From: Saprospiraceae bacterium
GTDB taxonomy: Bacteria > Bacteroidota > Bacteroidia > Chitinophagales > Saprospiraceae
Assembly: GCA_016710625.1 (NCBI GenBank)
Contig: JADJVK010000053.1
Location: forward strand, 329,660-393,659
DNA length: 64,000 bases
Direction: 5' to 3'
The position numbers and the translations under genes were made by a program. Of the stretch, positions 1 through 9,605 are shown piece by piece (positions within the stretch are counted from its first letter, which is position 1; every line of letters starts with the position of its first letter). The notes beneath the pieces were generated by a model that was given only the letters and a program-made list of their open reading frames with translations, was not told where the DNA came from and did not search any database.

Positions 1-282
1 AGTGTATATTACACATCAGCAGATGGGTATATGGTGGTTTCACCAAATCCAATTGCATCTGAATATAAAGTAAATTTGAATAGTGTAAGTACTGGCAATT
101 ATGTGTTGCAGATATTTAATTTCAGTGGCTCCATAATTGAAGAAAAACAATTCGAATTACTTGAAAGTAAAATGGAATTAAACTTAAATTCAAATCATTT
201 GGAAAATGGATGGTATTATATCCGAGTCTTAAACAAAGACAATAATCATCAATTTGTTGAAAAAATTTCAATTTCAAAATAG
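1..282 (+). CDS. 3' end of a secreted protein with a T9SS C-terminal sorting domain (partial)
   Basis: The frame is open from the first base, so this is the last 93 residues of a gene that begins outside the window. It shows the usual Por-secretion (type A) sorting domain: an SPNPIASE opening, a small beta-sandwich core with LQIFNFSGSII and GWYYIRVLN, and a basic tail ending in ISISK. In this family the domain directs export through the type IX system and is then removed as the cargo is attached to the cell surface or released. The function of the missing N-terminal part cannot be judged. A good terminator follows at once. Confidence 0.8.
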   Translation, partial: SVYYTSADGYMVVSPNPIASEYKVNLNSVSTGNYVLQIFNFSGSIIEEKQFELLESKMELNLNSNHLENGWYYIRVLNKDNNHQFVEKISISK

Positions 283-283
283 T

Positions 284-314
284 AAAAAAGCCATCTTTTC
301 GAGATGGCTTTTTT
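284..314 (+). terminator. Rho-independent terminator after the T9SS cargo gene
   Basis: The stem AAAAAAGCCATCT pairs with AGATGGCTTTTTT around a short loop and begins one base after the stop codon. A further T-run follows, and the A-run before the stem makes it usable on both strands. Confidence 0.85.
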
Positions 315-397
315 GTTTTTTAAATATCTTAATTGGCTTCAATTTCAATAATTTAGTCATATTTCCAATTCAATCAGTTTTAATTGTATAAATTATA

Positions 398-405
398 TAA
401 TTTTG
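398..405 (+). promoter_or_regulatory. Bacteroidota-type -7 box (TAATTTTG)
   Basis: TAATTTTG fits the TAnnTTTG consensus of the Bacteroidota housekeeping sigma factor. I see no clear TTTG -33 box at the right spacing. The predicted transcript would start near 412, which leaves a leader before the start codon at 488. Confidence 0.45.
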
Positions 406-487
406 TAAAAAGTTATTGAAAATAAATTTTTTAAATGACAAACTATATTTTTCACAATGTCGTTTAATGAATATTAATCAATGTTTT

Positions 488-3400
488 ATGAAGTACCAAT
501 TTACATTAGTATTTATATTTTTATGCAATTTTATTTTTGCACAATTATCAAATGACAATTGTGACAAACCTATATTAATTTCTAATCCGATTAATTATTG
601 TTCAAAAGCTGGTGAATTTACCAATGTTGGTGCCACTCCTTCAGGTTATGGACCAGCAAACTGTTTTGCAGCATCTTCCAACGATGTTTGGTTTTCATTT
701 GTAGCTCAAGCAACCGATGTAACGATTATCGTAAAAGGACTAATAAATGTTGCTGGATCAGGTGGAACATTGGCTAGCCCTCAGGCAGCTTTGTATTATG
801 GTAATTGTGGTGGAACACTTACTGAACTAGAATGTCAATCAGCTACAGCTGGTATTTCTCAGTTGTATCAAGGTGGATTGATTGTCGGGGATACCTATTT
901 AATTAGGATTCAAGGTAAAAATAATGGAGTGGGTACTTTTCAGTTATGTATGATTAATTATAATCCTCCGAAAGAACCAACTGGTGATTGCCCAACTGCT
1001 AGTATTTTGTGCGACAAATCACCATTTGTGGTGAAAGCAGTTACAGGTGCTGGGTTGAATATAAAAGAAGCAGATGATGCCTTATGTTTCACGAATGGAT
1101 TAGGGGGCATAAGTAATGTGGAGATGAACTCTACGTGGTATGCATGGACTTGTGATAAATCGGGAACATTATCTTTTACGTTAAAACCACTGAAAGAAGA
1201 TGATGACATAGATTTTGTAGTATATGAATTACCGAATGGTGTAGAAAATTGTACTGGAAAAATTGTGTTGAGATGTATGGCTGCTGGTGATAATCCAAGT
1301 TCTTATCCTAATAGTCCATGTATGGGACCGACGGGGTTAAGTTTGACTTCAACTGACATTTCAGAAACTGCTGGATGTGACCCAAGTGGTTCTAAAGATA
1401 ATTTTGTGAAAGCACTTGATATGGTTTCAGGGAAAAGCTATGCAATCATGATTAATAATTTTACCTCAACAGGTACTGGCTTTTCAATGGAGTTTGGTGG
1501 AACAGGTACATTTTTAGGTCCGGTTCCTGATTTTACGATAACAAGTATTTCTGGAACTAATCCTATTTGTTTTGGGGATGATGTTTCTGTTTTAGATAAA
1601 TCGACTTTTCAACTAGGTAAATTGATCAAATGGACTTGGAATTTTGGAGCAGGGGCAATTCCTGGCACGGCTTCTGGGTCAGGACCAATTCCCGTAAGAT
1701 ATAATTCTCCGGGCGAAAAATTTATATCATTATTAGTCGAATCTGATAAAGGTTGTCAAGTAACCAAAATTGAGAACTTTAAAATTGACCCATGTTGCTC
1801 TACAAAAAATGCGATAACACTAAATAATTCGAAGGTTGTAGATTTGAAATGCAGAAATATAAAGGATGGTTCCATCCTAGTAAATGCTTCAAGTACAATA
1901 CCAATTCTTGCCTATTTATGGAATTCTGGACAAAATTCAAATAGTATAACCAATTTAGATATTAATAATTATAGTGTTACAATAGCTACTGAAATTTGTG
2001 ATACTATTTTTAACTATACTGTAGTCGGTCCTCCTGAAATTGGTTTTGATACTATTATTACTCGACCTACTTGTAATGGTGGGCAAGATGGAAAAATAGC
2101 TATTAATGTCAATGGAGGCGTTCCACCTTATAAATATCTTTGGTTCAATGGAAATACGACCAACCAAGTAACGAATTTGCCAGTTGGAAAATACAACTTA
2201 ACCGTTACTGATGCGAATTTGTGCCAAAGTGTATTAACAATAGATTTGAAAGAGTTAGAATTGGAGTTGAACCCAAGTGTAAAGACCATCACTCCTCCTA
2301 CCTGTTTTGGGTTTTCAAATGGGAAAATAAATGTCGTAATTGCAAATGGAAAACCACCTTATCAATATGATTTTAATGATGGCAAAGGTTTTAGCAATTC
2401 AAATATCTTAAACAATATTCCAAAAGGAACCTACTCCGTAGATGTATTAGATGCGAATGGTTGTAAGGGAAAGTTCAATTTAGTCGTTCCAGAGCCTGAC
2501 ATTATAACTATAGATTTAGATACAGTGAATGTAAGTTGCTATGGGTTGTCGGATGGAAAACTTACGGCAAACGTAACTGGTGGAGTCGGAGGTTATATTT
2601 ATTTATGGAAGAATGGGAATCCAACAAAAGAAATCGATAAATTGGTTGTTGGCGATTATAATTTGACTGTCGTAGATGCAAATGGCTGCGAAGCCAAAGC
2701 AAAAGGCACAGTGACTCAACCTCCACAATTATTTTTAAATCCAGTAAACGTTAATAATTTATTGTGCTTTGGTGATAGTATTGGTTCTTTAAGTGTTATT
2801 GGAAGCGGTGGAACACCTGGCTACCAATATAGTTTGGATGGAAATCTTTTCCTACAAGATACTTTATTTAGAAATCTAAAAGCTGGAAAATATAAAATCT
2901 TCGTTAAAGATTCATTAGGATGTTTTGCGAACACTTTTGCCTCACTCAACCAACCTGAAAAGTTGATAGTGGATGCAGGAAAAGATACCACCATTGAATT
3001 GGGTTTCGGGACAGTCCTCGTTGCATCTTACACTCCAAGAGATAGAGAGGTAGCTTTTAAATGGACTCCAAGTGAGCTGATAACCAAATGTGGCAATTGC
3101 AAGAGAGTCGAGGTTTTCCCATATAACACCACTTACTTTAAAATATTATTAACGGATGATAATGGATGTATTGCACTTGATAGTGTTTTAGTGAAAGTGG
3201 AAAAGAAAAGACCTGTTTATATTCCAAATGCATTTTCACCCAATTTTGATGGATGGAACGATAAATTTACTGCTTTCTCCAACCAATCTGCCAAAGAAAT
3301 AAAGTTGATGAGAGTATATAGTCGGTGGGGGAGTTTGGTATATGAAACAAAAAACATACCTTTGAATGAAGACAAATATGGCTGGGATGGTTATTTTAAT

Positions 3401-3502
3401 GGAAAAGAATTGCCGCCAGATGTTTTTACATATTATATGGAAATCGAATTTATTGATGGCGAAATAGTGCCTTACAAAGGAGATATCACAATTATTAAAT
3501 AA
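488..3502 (+). CDS. Secreted SprB-repeat protein with PKD-like domain and gliding-motility-associated C-terminal (CHU_C, T9SS type B) domain
   Basis: 1004 residues from the ATG at 488, chosen because it gives a clean signal peptide (MKYQFTLVFIFLCNFIFA, then Q); the frame also holds a TTG at 416 and an ATG at 467. After two Cys-rich jelly-roll-like modules comes a PKD-like segment (WTWNFGAGAIPG), then five SprB-type repeats with openings such as PTCNGGQDGKI, PTCFGFSNGKI and VSCYGLSDGKL (about 1840-2960). The end carries YIPNAFSPNFDGWNDKF and RVYSRWGSLVYE, the CHU_C sorting domain that sends adhesins through the type IX system with SprF/PorP-type partners. A surface adhesin role is inferred. 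Its stop is directly followed by the next ATG, so it probably heads an operon. Confidence 0.85.
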   Translation: MKYQFTLVFIFLCNFIFAQLSNDNCDKPILISNPINYCSKAGEFTNVGATPSGYGPANCFAASSNDVWFSFVAQATDVTIIVKGLINVAGSGGTLASPQAALYYGNCGGTLTELECQSATAGISQLYQGGLIVGDTYLIRIQGKNNGVGTFQLCMINYNPPKEPTGDCPTASILCDKSPFVVKAVTGAGLNIKEADDALCFTNGLGGISNVEMNSTWYAWTCDKSGTLSFTLKPLKEDDDIDFVVYELPNGVENCTGKIVLRCMAAGDNPSSYPNSPCMGPTGLSLTSTDISETAGCDPSGSKDNFVKALDMVSGKSYAIMINNFTSTGTGFSMEFGGTGTFLGPVPDFTITSISGTNPICFGDDVSVLDKSTFQLGKLIKWTWNFGAGAIPGTASGSGPIPVRYNSPGEKFISLLVESDKGCQVTKIENFKIDPCCSTKNAITLNNSKVVDLKCRNIKDGSILVNASSTIPILAYLWNSGQNSNSITNLDINNYSVTIATEICDTIFNYTVVGPPEIGFDTIITRPTCNGGQDGKIAINVNGGVPPYKYLWFNGNTTNQVTNLPVGKYNLTVTDANLCQSVLTIDLKELELELNPSVKTITPPTCFGFSNGKINVVIANGKPPYQYDFNDGKGFSNSNILNNIPKGTYSVDVLDANGCKGKFNLVVPEPDIITIDLDTVNVSCYGLSDGKLTANVTGGVGGYIYLWKNGNPTKEIDKLVVGDYNLTVVDANGCEAKAKGTVTQPPQLFLNPVNVNNLLCFGDSIGSLSVIGSGGTPGYQYSLDGNLFLQDTLFRNLKAGKYKIFVKDSLGCFANTFASLNQPEKLIVDAGKDTTIELGFGTVLVASYTPRDREVAFKWTPSELITKCGNCKRVEVFPYNTTYFKILLTDDNGCIALDSVLVKVEKKRPVYIPNAFSPNFDGWNDKFTAFSNQSAKEIKLMRVYSRWGSLVYETKNIPLNEDKYGWDGYFNGKELPPDVFTYYMEIEFIDGEIVPYKGDITIIK

Positions 3503-4054
3503 ATGGTTTTGAGGGGATTTGTTTTTATTTTTATATTATTTATATTGAGTTGTAGTGAAGAAATTGCATCCAATGAAGTAGCAGTTCGAAAAGATCAAGT
3601 GTCGGTAGAGGTGGGGAAAGACGTAGAAATTTTGTATAGCGACTCAGCTATCGTAAGAATAAAAATAACAGCTCCATTAATGTATAATTATACTGAAAAC
3701 GAGCAAAAGCAAACTTTTCCTCAAGGCATTCGGATTGAGTTTTTTGATGCCAATGCAGTTTCCCAGAGTGTGTTGACCGCTAAAAATGCAACTCGAAAAT
3801 TATCTGAAAAATTAGTAATTATTAGAGATAGCATTGAATGGCATAGCGTAAAACAAGAAAATTTATTTACAGAAGAATTGAATTGGGATGAAGCAAACAA
3901 CTCCATTTTCACCAAGAAATTTGTAAAAATCACAAGACCCGGCGAAAAAATGTTTGGTTATGATTTTAAATCAAATCAAGATTTTACAAAATGGGAATTA
4001 TCCACAGGAAGTGGTTGGGTCAAATCAGATGCTTTAACTAAAGAAATTGAATAG
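3503..4054 (+). CDS. lptC: LPS export protein LptC-like lipoprotein
   Basis: 183 residues with a lipoprotein signal ending FILFILSC (Cys17). The fold region has the LptC pattern: 'SDSAIVRIKITAPLM', then 'FPQGIRIEFFDANA', 'AKNATRK', and 'WDEANNSIFTKKFVKI', alternating short beta strands as in the periplasmic bridge that passes LPS from LptB2FG to LptA. The ATG follows the previous stop with no gap, and the next gene starts two bases after this stop, so translation is likely coupled. Bacteroidota LptC is commonly a lipoprotein of this size. LptA/OstA-like genes are not in view. Confidence 0.75.
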   Translation: MVLRGFVFIFILFILSCSEEIASNEVAVRKDQVSVEVGKDVEILYSDSAIVRIKITAPLMYNYTENEQKQTFPQGIRIEFFDANAVSQSVLTAKNATRKLSEKLVIIRDSIEWHSVKQENLFTEELNWDEANNSIFTKKFVKITRPGEKMFGYDFKSNQDFTKWELSTGSGWVKSDALTKEIE

Positions 4055-4056
4055 CT

Positions 4057-6024
4057 ATGAAAAATCTGCTTTTTTTACTGCTTTTTTTCCAAGCCTTTTC
4101 AATTTATGCACAAAATCCCTCCAACTATTTCACCAAAAAAACAATTTCTCCGAAAATTAAAAAATATTTTGATTCTGGAATCGACGATTTGTCCATGGGG
4201 GAATACAAAAAAGCTTTAAGAAATTTCAAAAGAGCTTTGGAGGAAGAACCTAAATTTATTGATGCACAAATATATTATGCTGCCACACAACAGGCTTTGG
4301 GAGATTTAAATGCAGCAGAAATCGGTTTTCATAAAGTAATGATGATGGATGACCAATATGATCCCAAAGCGATGTATTCTTTAGCTCAGATTTATTGGAA
4401 GATGGAAAATTATCTAGATGCATCCAAGTGGGCAAAAAAGTTTTTAGAATCAAGGTCTAAAAACGAAATTATGCGGAAAGAGGTAAAACTATTCTATGAA
4501 AATTGCCTTTTTATCTCGGAAGCACTGAAAAACCCAGTTACTATTACCCCTAAAAATTTAGGTCCGAATATAAATACTAATATGATGGAATATATTCCAT
4601 CCATTTCAATAGACGATTCAACTTTAGTTTTTACTCGAAAAATTCCAGTGGATAATGAGGATTTTTTTCAAAGCAAAAAAATAAATAATGAATGGCAACC
4701 AGCCACACCCATCAGCGAATTGAATACACTAAACAATGAAGGGGCTCAGACCATCAGTGCTGATGGTAAGACACTTATATATGCTAGTTGTGTTGGAAAC
4801 GGAAGAGACAATTGTCAGATGGATTTATTTATTTCAAAATTTGAAAATGGTCATTGGACAAAAGCAAAGAATATGGGAAGCCCCATCAACACACCTGGCT
4901 GGGAATCATATCCCTCACTTAATTCGAATGGGAAAAGAATCTATTTTGCTAGTAAAAGAGTTGGTGGAAAAGGAGAAGTGGATTTGTGGTCGAGTGATTT
5001 AAAAAATGATGGTTCATGGAGCATACCTGAGAATCTCGGAGACTCTATCAATACAGAAGGGGTAGAGCAGGCTCCTTTTATTCACCCTGACGGAAACTCT
5101 TTGTATTTTATGTCGAACGGACACCCAGGAATGGGCGGATTTGATTTATATTTAAGCCACAAGGGAATTGATGGAAAATGGGAAAAACCAATCAATTTGG
5201 GATATCCCATAAATACTAGAGCTAACGAAGGCTCATTAGTAGTAAGTCTTGATGGGAAAACAGCATATTATACCTATACAGATACTTCAGTCGATATAAA
5301 TTCCATCAACAAACAAAATTTCAATAATATCAAAACAGATATTTATTCTTTTGAAATGCCACCAAAGTTGCGACCCAAATTAGTAACATTTGTCAAAGGA
5401 ATTACACTAGATAATGAGACCAAACAACCGATAAAATCCACTGTATTCATATATGAATTGGATAATAATGTGGAAATAAGTAGTAGTGAGACTGATGAAA
5501 ATGGTTCATTTACAATTGTTTTGCCTGCTGGTAAAAGTTATGGTTTCAGAGTAAATAAGCAGGGCTATTTATTTTATTCAGACAATTTTGAAGTTCCTTA
5601 TAATGCCTCAAGTGTAGAAAAACCATTTACAAGAACAATTTTTTTAAGAAAAATACCAGAATCAAAGTCAATTACAGTTACAAAACCAATTGTGCTTAAA
5701 AATGTATTATTCAAAACAGGCTCATCAACTTTATTGGAAGCTTCTTATATTGAATTAGCTCAATTATTGGTATTATTAAAAGAAAATCCAAATATCAAAA
5801 TTCAAATTAATGGGCATACGGATAATATTGGTAGTGAAAGTGCAAATCAAGTATTATCTTTGAATAGAGCAAAGGCAGTTTATGATTATTTAATTCAAAA
5901 TAAGGCGGATACAAATCGAATTAGTTACAAAGGTTTTGGGATGACAAAACCACTCGATACCAATGATACTGAGCAAGGTAGGCAAAATAATCGTAGGACA
6001 GAATTTGAAATATTAAGTAATTGA
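4057..6024 (+). CDS. PorE-like OmpA-family protein (TPR, WD40-like propeller, carboxypeptidase-regulatory and OmpA domains)
   Basis: 655 residues with a signal peptide (cleavage after SIYA). Domain order: TPR repeats (about 35-140); a PD40/WD40-like propeller (about 175-435) with blades marked by repeated INT...G...P/S..DGK..YF patterns such as ISADGKTLIYAS and IHPDGNSLYFMS; a carboxypeptidase-regulatory-like domain (about 445-530, KGITLDNETKQP); and a peptidoglycan-binding OmpA domain (about 550-655, INGHTDNIGS, LSLNRAKAVYDYL, QNNRRTEFEI). This order is that of PorE, which anchors the T9SS core to peptidoglycan in Porphyromonas. Several paralogues with the same layout exist in gliding Bacteroidota, so PorE itself is not certain. 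Confidence 0.75.
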   Translation: MKNLLFLLLFFQAFSIYAQNPSNYFTKKTISPKIKKYFDSGIDDLSMGEYKKALRNFKRALEEEPKFIDAQIYYAATQQALGDLNAAEIGFHKVMMMDDQYDPKAMYSLAQIYWKMENYLDASKWAKKFLESRSKNEIMRKEVKLFYENCLFISEALKNPVTITPKNLGPNINTNMMEYIPSISIDDSTLVFTRKIPVDNEDFFQSKKINNEWQPATPISELNTLNNEGAQTISADGKTLIYASCVGNGRDNCQMDLFISKFENGHWTKAKNMGSPINTPGWESYPSLNSNGKRIYFASKRVGGKGEVDLWSSDLKNDGSWSIPENLGDSINTEGVEQAPFIHPDGNSLYFMSNGHPGMGGFDLYLSHKGIDGKWEKPINLGYPINTRANEGSLVVSLDGKTAYYTYTDTSVDINSINKQNFNNIKTDIYSFEMPPKLRPKLVTFVKGITLDNETKQPIKSTVFIYELDNNVEISSSETDENGSFTIVLPAGKSYGFRVNKQGYLFYSDNFEVPYNASSVEKPFTRTIFLRKIPESKSITVTKPIVLKNVLFKTGSSTLLEASYIELAQLLVLLKENPNIKIQINGHTDNIGSESANQVLSLNRAKAVYDYLIQNKADTNRISYKGFGMTKPLDTNDTEQGRQNNRRTEFEILSN

Positions 6025-6134
6025 CCTATTTTACAAACTTTTCAAAGGGCGAAGAGATCGTAAGTAATTCTTTTTTTGGAATAAATTTTGCAAGGTATTA
6101 ACGTTCAGCCTTTAATAAAGTAATAGTTGTCATA

Positions 6135-9101
6135 ATGTATTTTCTAAAATATAGTTTTTATTCATTAGTTATTTTTTTTTCTGGCATTTCATTAAGCATA
6201 GTTGATAAAGCAGATAAGAAAAATAATGATCCCATATATCCCAAAAGGACTTATGTGGTCACACCGTATGAGAATGCTTGGGTTGATTCTGTGTATAATT
6301 CATTGAGTCAGGAGGAAAAAATAGCTCAAACAATGATGATTAGAGCTCATTCTGACAAAGGTCCCGACCATATTGCTGCTGTTGAAAATTTGATAAAAAA
6401 ATATAATGTAGGGAGTTTGTGTTTCTTCCAAGGAACTCCACAAAAGCAAGCTGAACTAACCAATCTTTACCAATTCGAAGCAAAAACTCCGTTGATTATT
6501 GCTATTGATGCAGAATGGGGATTAGGAATGCGGTTAAAAGAATCTACTATTTCTTTTCCTAAAAACTTAGCTTTAGGTGCGATTCAAGACAACAGACTAA
6601 TATATGATTTAGGTAAAGAAATAGCTAGAGAATGTAGAAGAATCGGTATTCATTACAATTTTGCACCAGCTGTGGATGTCAATAACAACCCACAGAACCC
6701 TGTAATCAATGAAAGATCATTTGGAGAAGATAGGTATAATGTTACTGCAAAAGGATACCAATTTATGATGGGTCTGCAAGACGGGAATGTCATGGCATGT
6801 GCCAAACATTTTCCTGGTCATGGCGATACAGATGTTGATTCTCACCAAGATTTGCCGTCCATCAACCATAATAGAAATAGGCTTGATAGTTTGGAGTTGT
6901 TTCCCTTTAGAGTGTTGATCCAACATGATATTCAGAGTATTATGGTGGCACATTTGCAAGTCCCTTCTTTAGATAATACCTATAATTTACCAACTACATT
7001 ATCCCCAAAAGTAATTACCAATCTTTTGAAAGAAGAATTGTGCTATGAAGGCTTAATTGTTACCGATGCACTTGAAATGAAAGGGGTGACAAAACATTAT
7101 AAAAATGGAGAAATAGAAGTAATGGCTCTTATTGCTGGAAATGATATTCTTTGTTTGCCAAATGATGTAAATGCCTCAATTACTGAAATAAAAGCAGCAT
7201 TGGAGAACGGAAGATTAAGTTGGAAGAGAATAGAAGAAAGTGTTAAAAAAATATTGCATGCAAAGTATAGACTAGGATTAAATAATTATCAGCCCGTTAA
7301 TTTGCAAAATATTGATAGTGAGTTGAATACAACTTCTGCTTTAGCTTTAAAAAGAAAATTATACGAAAAATCTATAGTAACAGTTAGAAATAATGATCAT
7401 ATCATCCCAATAAAGAATAACCAGAAAATAGCGACATTAGCTATTGGTTCTCAATATATTACACCATTTCAAAAAACCATTGATAATTACCAAGAGGTGA
7501 TGCACTTAGTTGCCCCAAAACAAATTGATAATGAATTGTCGGTAAAACTTTTAGACCAGTTAAGTGGGAATGATATTGTGTTGGTAACCTTAAATGATAT
7601 GACGAGTAAGGCGGCACAAAATTTTAATTTAAATGCTTCCATTACAGATTTTCTACAAAAGTTACAATCGAAACAAAAAGTTATTTTAACAGTTTTTGGG
7701 AATCCATATGCTCTTAAAAATTTTGATTTTGCTCAAAATGTCATTTTAGGATGGAATACGGATGAAATGGTACAATCAGCTGTTGCTCAAGTAATTTGCG
7801 GTGCAATCGGTACAAATGCTAAGCTTCCTGTAACGGCTTCTTCGCTAGCAAAATTTGGTGATGGAGTTGAGTTGACTCCGAATTCATTATTTAGCTATGA
7901 TTTTCCAGAAAATGTTGGTATGTCTTCGTTTAAGTTACAAAAAGTAGATTCAATAGTGAATGACGCTATTAAGCAAAAAGCAATTCCAGGTTCCGTTGTT
8001 TTAGTAGCAAAAAATGGCAGAATAGTTTATCAAAAAGCCTTTGGAAGAAGAACCTATGATACTACTGAGGCTCAAATTGGTACTGATGCGATTTATGACC
8101 TTGCGTCTATAACCAAAATGGGTGCTACTACCTTATCAGTTATGAAACTTTATGAGGAAGGGAAGCTAGATTTGGATGCACCAATATCTAATTACCTGAG
8201 TGAACTGAAAGGTACCGACAAAGCAACATTAACGATTCGTGAAATGATGGCGCATCATGCTGGTTTAATTCCTTGGATTCCATTTTACAAAAAAACTGTT
8301 ACGGATAGTGTAAAAAATGGTTATCCAATGAATACATACTATCAAAATGCTAGTTCTGCCAACTTTTCAGTACCTGTTGCTCAAAACTTGTATTTGAGAA
8401 ACGATTATACAGATTCAGTTTGGCAAAAAATAATTCAATCTCCACTTTTGAAGGTGAAAAGTTATAAATACAGCGATTTGGGTTTGATTATAACTGGAAA
8501 AATTGTTGAAAGGCTCACAAATATGCCATTAAACCAATATGTAATGACCAGTTTTTATCAACCTATGGGCTTACGAACTATCGGTTATAAACCTTTGGAA
8601 AGAATTTCGATAGACAGAATAATGCCCACTGAGCAAGATGATTATTTCCGTCAACAAGTTATCAGAGGATATGTTCACGACATGGCTTCAGCAATGTTAG
8701 GTGGAGTGAGTGGTCATGCTGGACTATTTTCAAATGCAAATGATTTGGCAGTTATTATGCAATTATTATTGAATAAAGGCGAATATAATGGTGTAAGATA
8801 TCTAAAACCGGAAACTGTAAAACTATTTACTACACGTTTTCAAGGCTGTAGTAGGAGAGGTATTGGATTTGATATGAAGGAATTAGATACAAAAGCACAA
8901 CAAAATATGTGTGTATCTGCATCTGATTTGGCTTTTGGCCATTTAGGGTTTACGGGTACAGTAACTTGGGCTGATCCAAAGCAAGATTTAGTTTATGTAT
9001 TTTTGTCCAATAGAACTTTCCCATCCATGAATAACAACAAGTTAATTCATATGGATACAAGAATAAAGATACACCAAGCAATATATGATGCAATAGAATG
9101 A
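6135..9101 (+). CDS. Fused family-3 glycoside hydrolase and serine beta-lactamase/esterase-like protein
   Basis: 988 residues with an N-terminal signal sequence. The first half is a NagZ-type GH3 domain: KHFPGHGDTD at about 224-233 carries the His/Asp acid-base pair, and the nucleophile is Asp311 in GLIVTDALEMKG. A linker-like GH3 C-terminal domain follows. The last 370 residues are a class C beta-lactamase-like serine hydrolase with S658-x-x-K (ASITK), Y779-S-D and H936-L-G. Such fusions are common in Bacteroidota, where the GH3 part is expected to release N-acetylglucosamine from peptidoglycan and the second part may act on the peptide or an ester. Both catalytic centres look intact. Confidence 0.88.
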   Translation: MYFLKYSFYSLVIFFSGISLSIVDKADKKNNDPIYPKRTYVVTPYENAWVDSVYNSLSQEEKIAQTMMIRAHSDKGPDHIAAVENLIKKYNVGSLCFFQGTPQKQAELTNLYQFEAKTPLIIAIDAEWGLGMRLKESTISFPKNLALGAIQDNRLIYDLGKEIARECRRIGIHYNFAPAVDVNNNPQNPVINERSFGEDRYNVTAKGYQFMMGLQDGNVMACAKHFPGHGDTDVDSHQDLPSINHNRNRLDSLELFPFRVLIQHDIQSIMVAHLQVPSLDNTYNLPTTLSPKVITNLLKEELCYEGLIVTDALEMKGVTKHYKNGEIEVMALIAGNDILCLPNDVNASITEIKAALENGRLSWKRIEESVKKILHAKYRLGLNNYQPVNLQNIDSELNTTSALALKRKLYEKSIVTVRNNDHIIPIKNNQKIATLAIGSQYITPFQKTIDNYQEVMHLVAPKQIDNELSVKLLDQLSGNDIVLVTLNDMTSKAAQNFNLNASITDFLQKLQSKQKVILTVFGNPYALKNFDFAQNVILGWNTDEMVQSAVAQVICGAIGTNAKLPVTASSLAKFGDGVELTPNSLFSYDFPENVGMSSFKLQKVDSIVNDAIKQKAIPGSVVLVAKNGRIVYQKAFGRRTYDTTEAQIGTDAIYDLASITKMGATTLSVMKLYEEGKLDLDAPISNYLSELKGTDKATLTIREMMAHHAGLIPWIPFYKKTVTDSVKNGYPMNTYYQNASSANFSVPVAQNLYLRNDYTDSVWQKIIQSPLLKVKSYKYSDLGLIITGKIVERLTNMPLNQYVMTSFYQPMGLRTIGYKPLERISIDRIMPTEQDDYFRQQVIRGYVHDMASAMLGGVSGHAGLFSNANDLAVIMQLLLNKGEYNGVRYLKPETVKLFTTRFQGCSRRGIGFDMKELDTKAQQNMCVSASDLAFGHLGFTGTVTWADPKQDLVYVFLSNRTFPSMNNNKLIHMDTRIKIHQAIYDAIE

Positions 9102-9145
9102 TAATTTTTTTTTGAAAATCTTAGGAAAAAAAATAAAATTAGCCA

Positions 9146-9153
9146 TATATTTG
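9146..9153 (+). promoter_or_regulatory. -7 box (TATATTTG) of the tRNA gene
   Basis: A perfect TAnnTTTG match 18 bases before the tRNA. No convincing -33 TTTG box is found at the usual distance. Confidence 0.55.
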
Positions 9154-9171
9154 CATCCGCTTCCAAAAGCA

Positions 9172-9246
9172 GGTCCTATAGCTCAGTTGGTTAGTAGCAC
9201 CTGACTCATAATCAGGGGGTCCCAGGTTCAAGTCCTGGTGGGACCA
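9172..9246 (+). tRNA. tRNA with CAT anticodon, probably elongator tRNA-Met
   Basis: 75 nt cloverleaf. The acceptor GGTCCTA pairs with TGGGACC, the anticodon stem CCTGA pairs with TCAGG around the loop CTCATAA, and the T arm is CCAGG/CCTGG around TTCAAGT. The first acceptor pair is G-C, which argues against initiator tRNA. A CAT anticodon could also be tRNA-Ile2 with a modified C34; the sequence alone does not decide. The D stem has only three good pairs (GCT/AGC). CCA is not encoded. Confidence 0.9.
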
Positions 9247-9253
9247 CATTTTC

Positions 9254-9285
9254 AAAGGGATTCTACAAATTTGTAGAATCCCTTT
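9254..9285. terminator. Perfect 16+16 base inverted repeat, bidirectional terminator
   Basis: AAAGGGATTCTACAAA is directly followed by its exact reverse complement, ending in CCCTTT. It lies between the tRNA and the convergent small gene at 9294, so it can end both transcripts. The downstream T-tract is weak. Confidence 0.65.
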
Positions 9286-9293
9286 ATTATTAT

Positions 9294-9500
9294 CTATTTA
9301 TAATCTTCTGGTCCATTTATTTCACTAATAACTAAATCTGTTTTATCTCCAAAATTAGAATTAATATAAGCCACAGCTTCTTCTTTTGTTTCAAATAATT
9401 TATCATTACCGTATTCATCTTCTACAACTTTAATGTTATAACTTTTTCCACACCCTTCATCATTAAAAACTTTTGTTTTTTTTATTCTAAATTTTTTCAT
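9294..9500 (-). CDS. Small hypothetical protein (68 residues)
   Basis: The ATG start gives 68 residues, basic at the N-terminus (MKKFRIKKTKVF) and acidic at the C-terminus (ISEINGPEDYK), with no signal peptide or membrane segment. The middle reads like a small alpha/beta fold (YNIKVVEDEYGNDKLFETKEE). No family is recognised. It ends beside a perfect inverted repeat and is divergent from the Uma2-like gene. Base use resembles its neighbours, so I take it as a real gene of unknown function. Confidence 0.55.
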   Translation of the reverse strand: MKKFRIKKTKVFNDEGCGKSYNIKVVEDEYGNDKLFETKEEAVAYINSNFGDKTDLVISEINGPEDYK

Positions 9501-9605
9501 AATTTTAATTTAATTAAGAACTATTATCAATAATTTAACACATATATTATAAGAATTAGTTCGTAAAATATTTTAAAAATAAATTAAAAACATAACTTAT
9601 TTTTA

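Noticed and set aside
958..1209. 83-codon frame on the minus strand inside the SprB-repeat gene
   Set aside because: Low protein-like character and full overlap with a clear secreted-protein gene.
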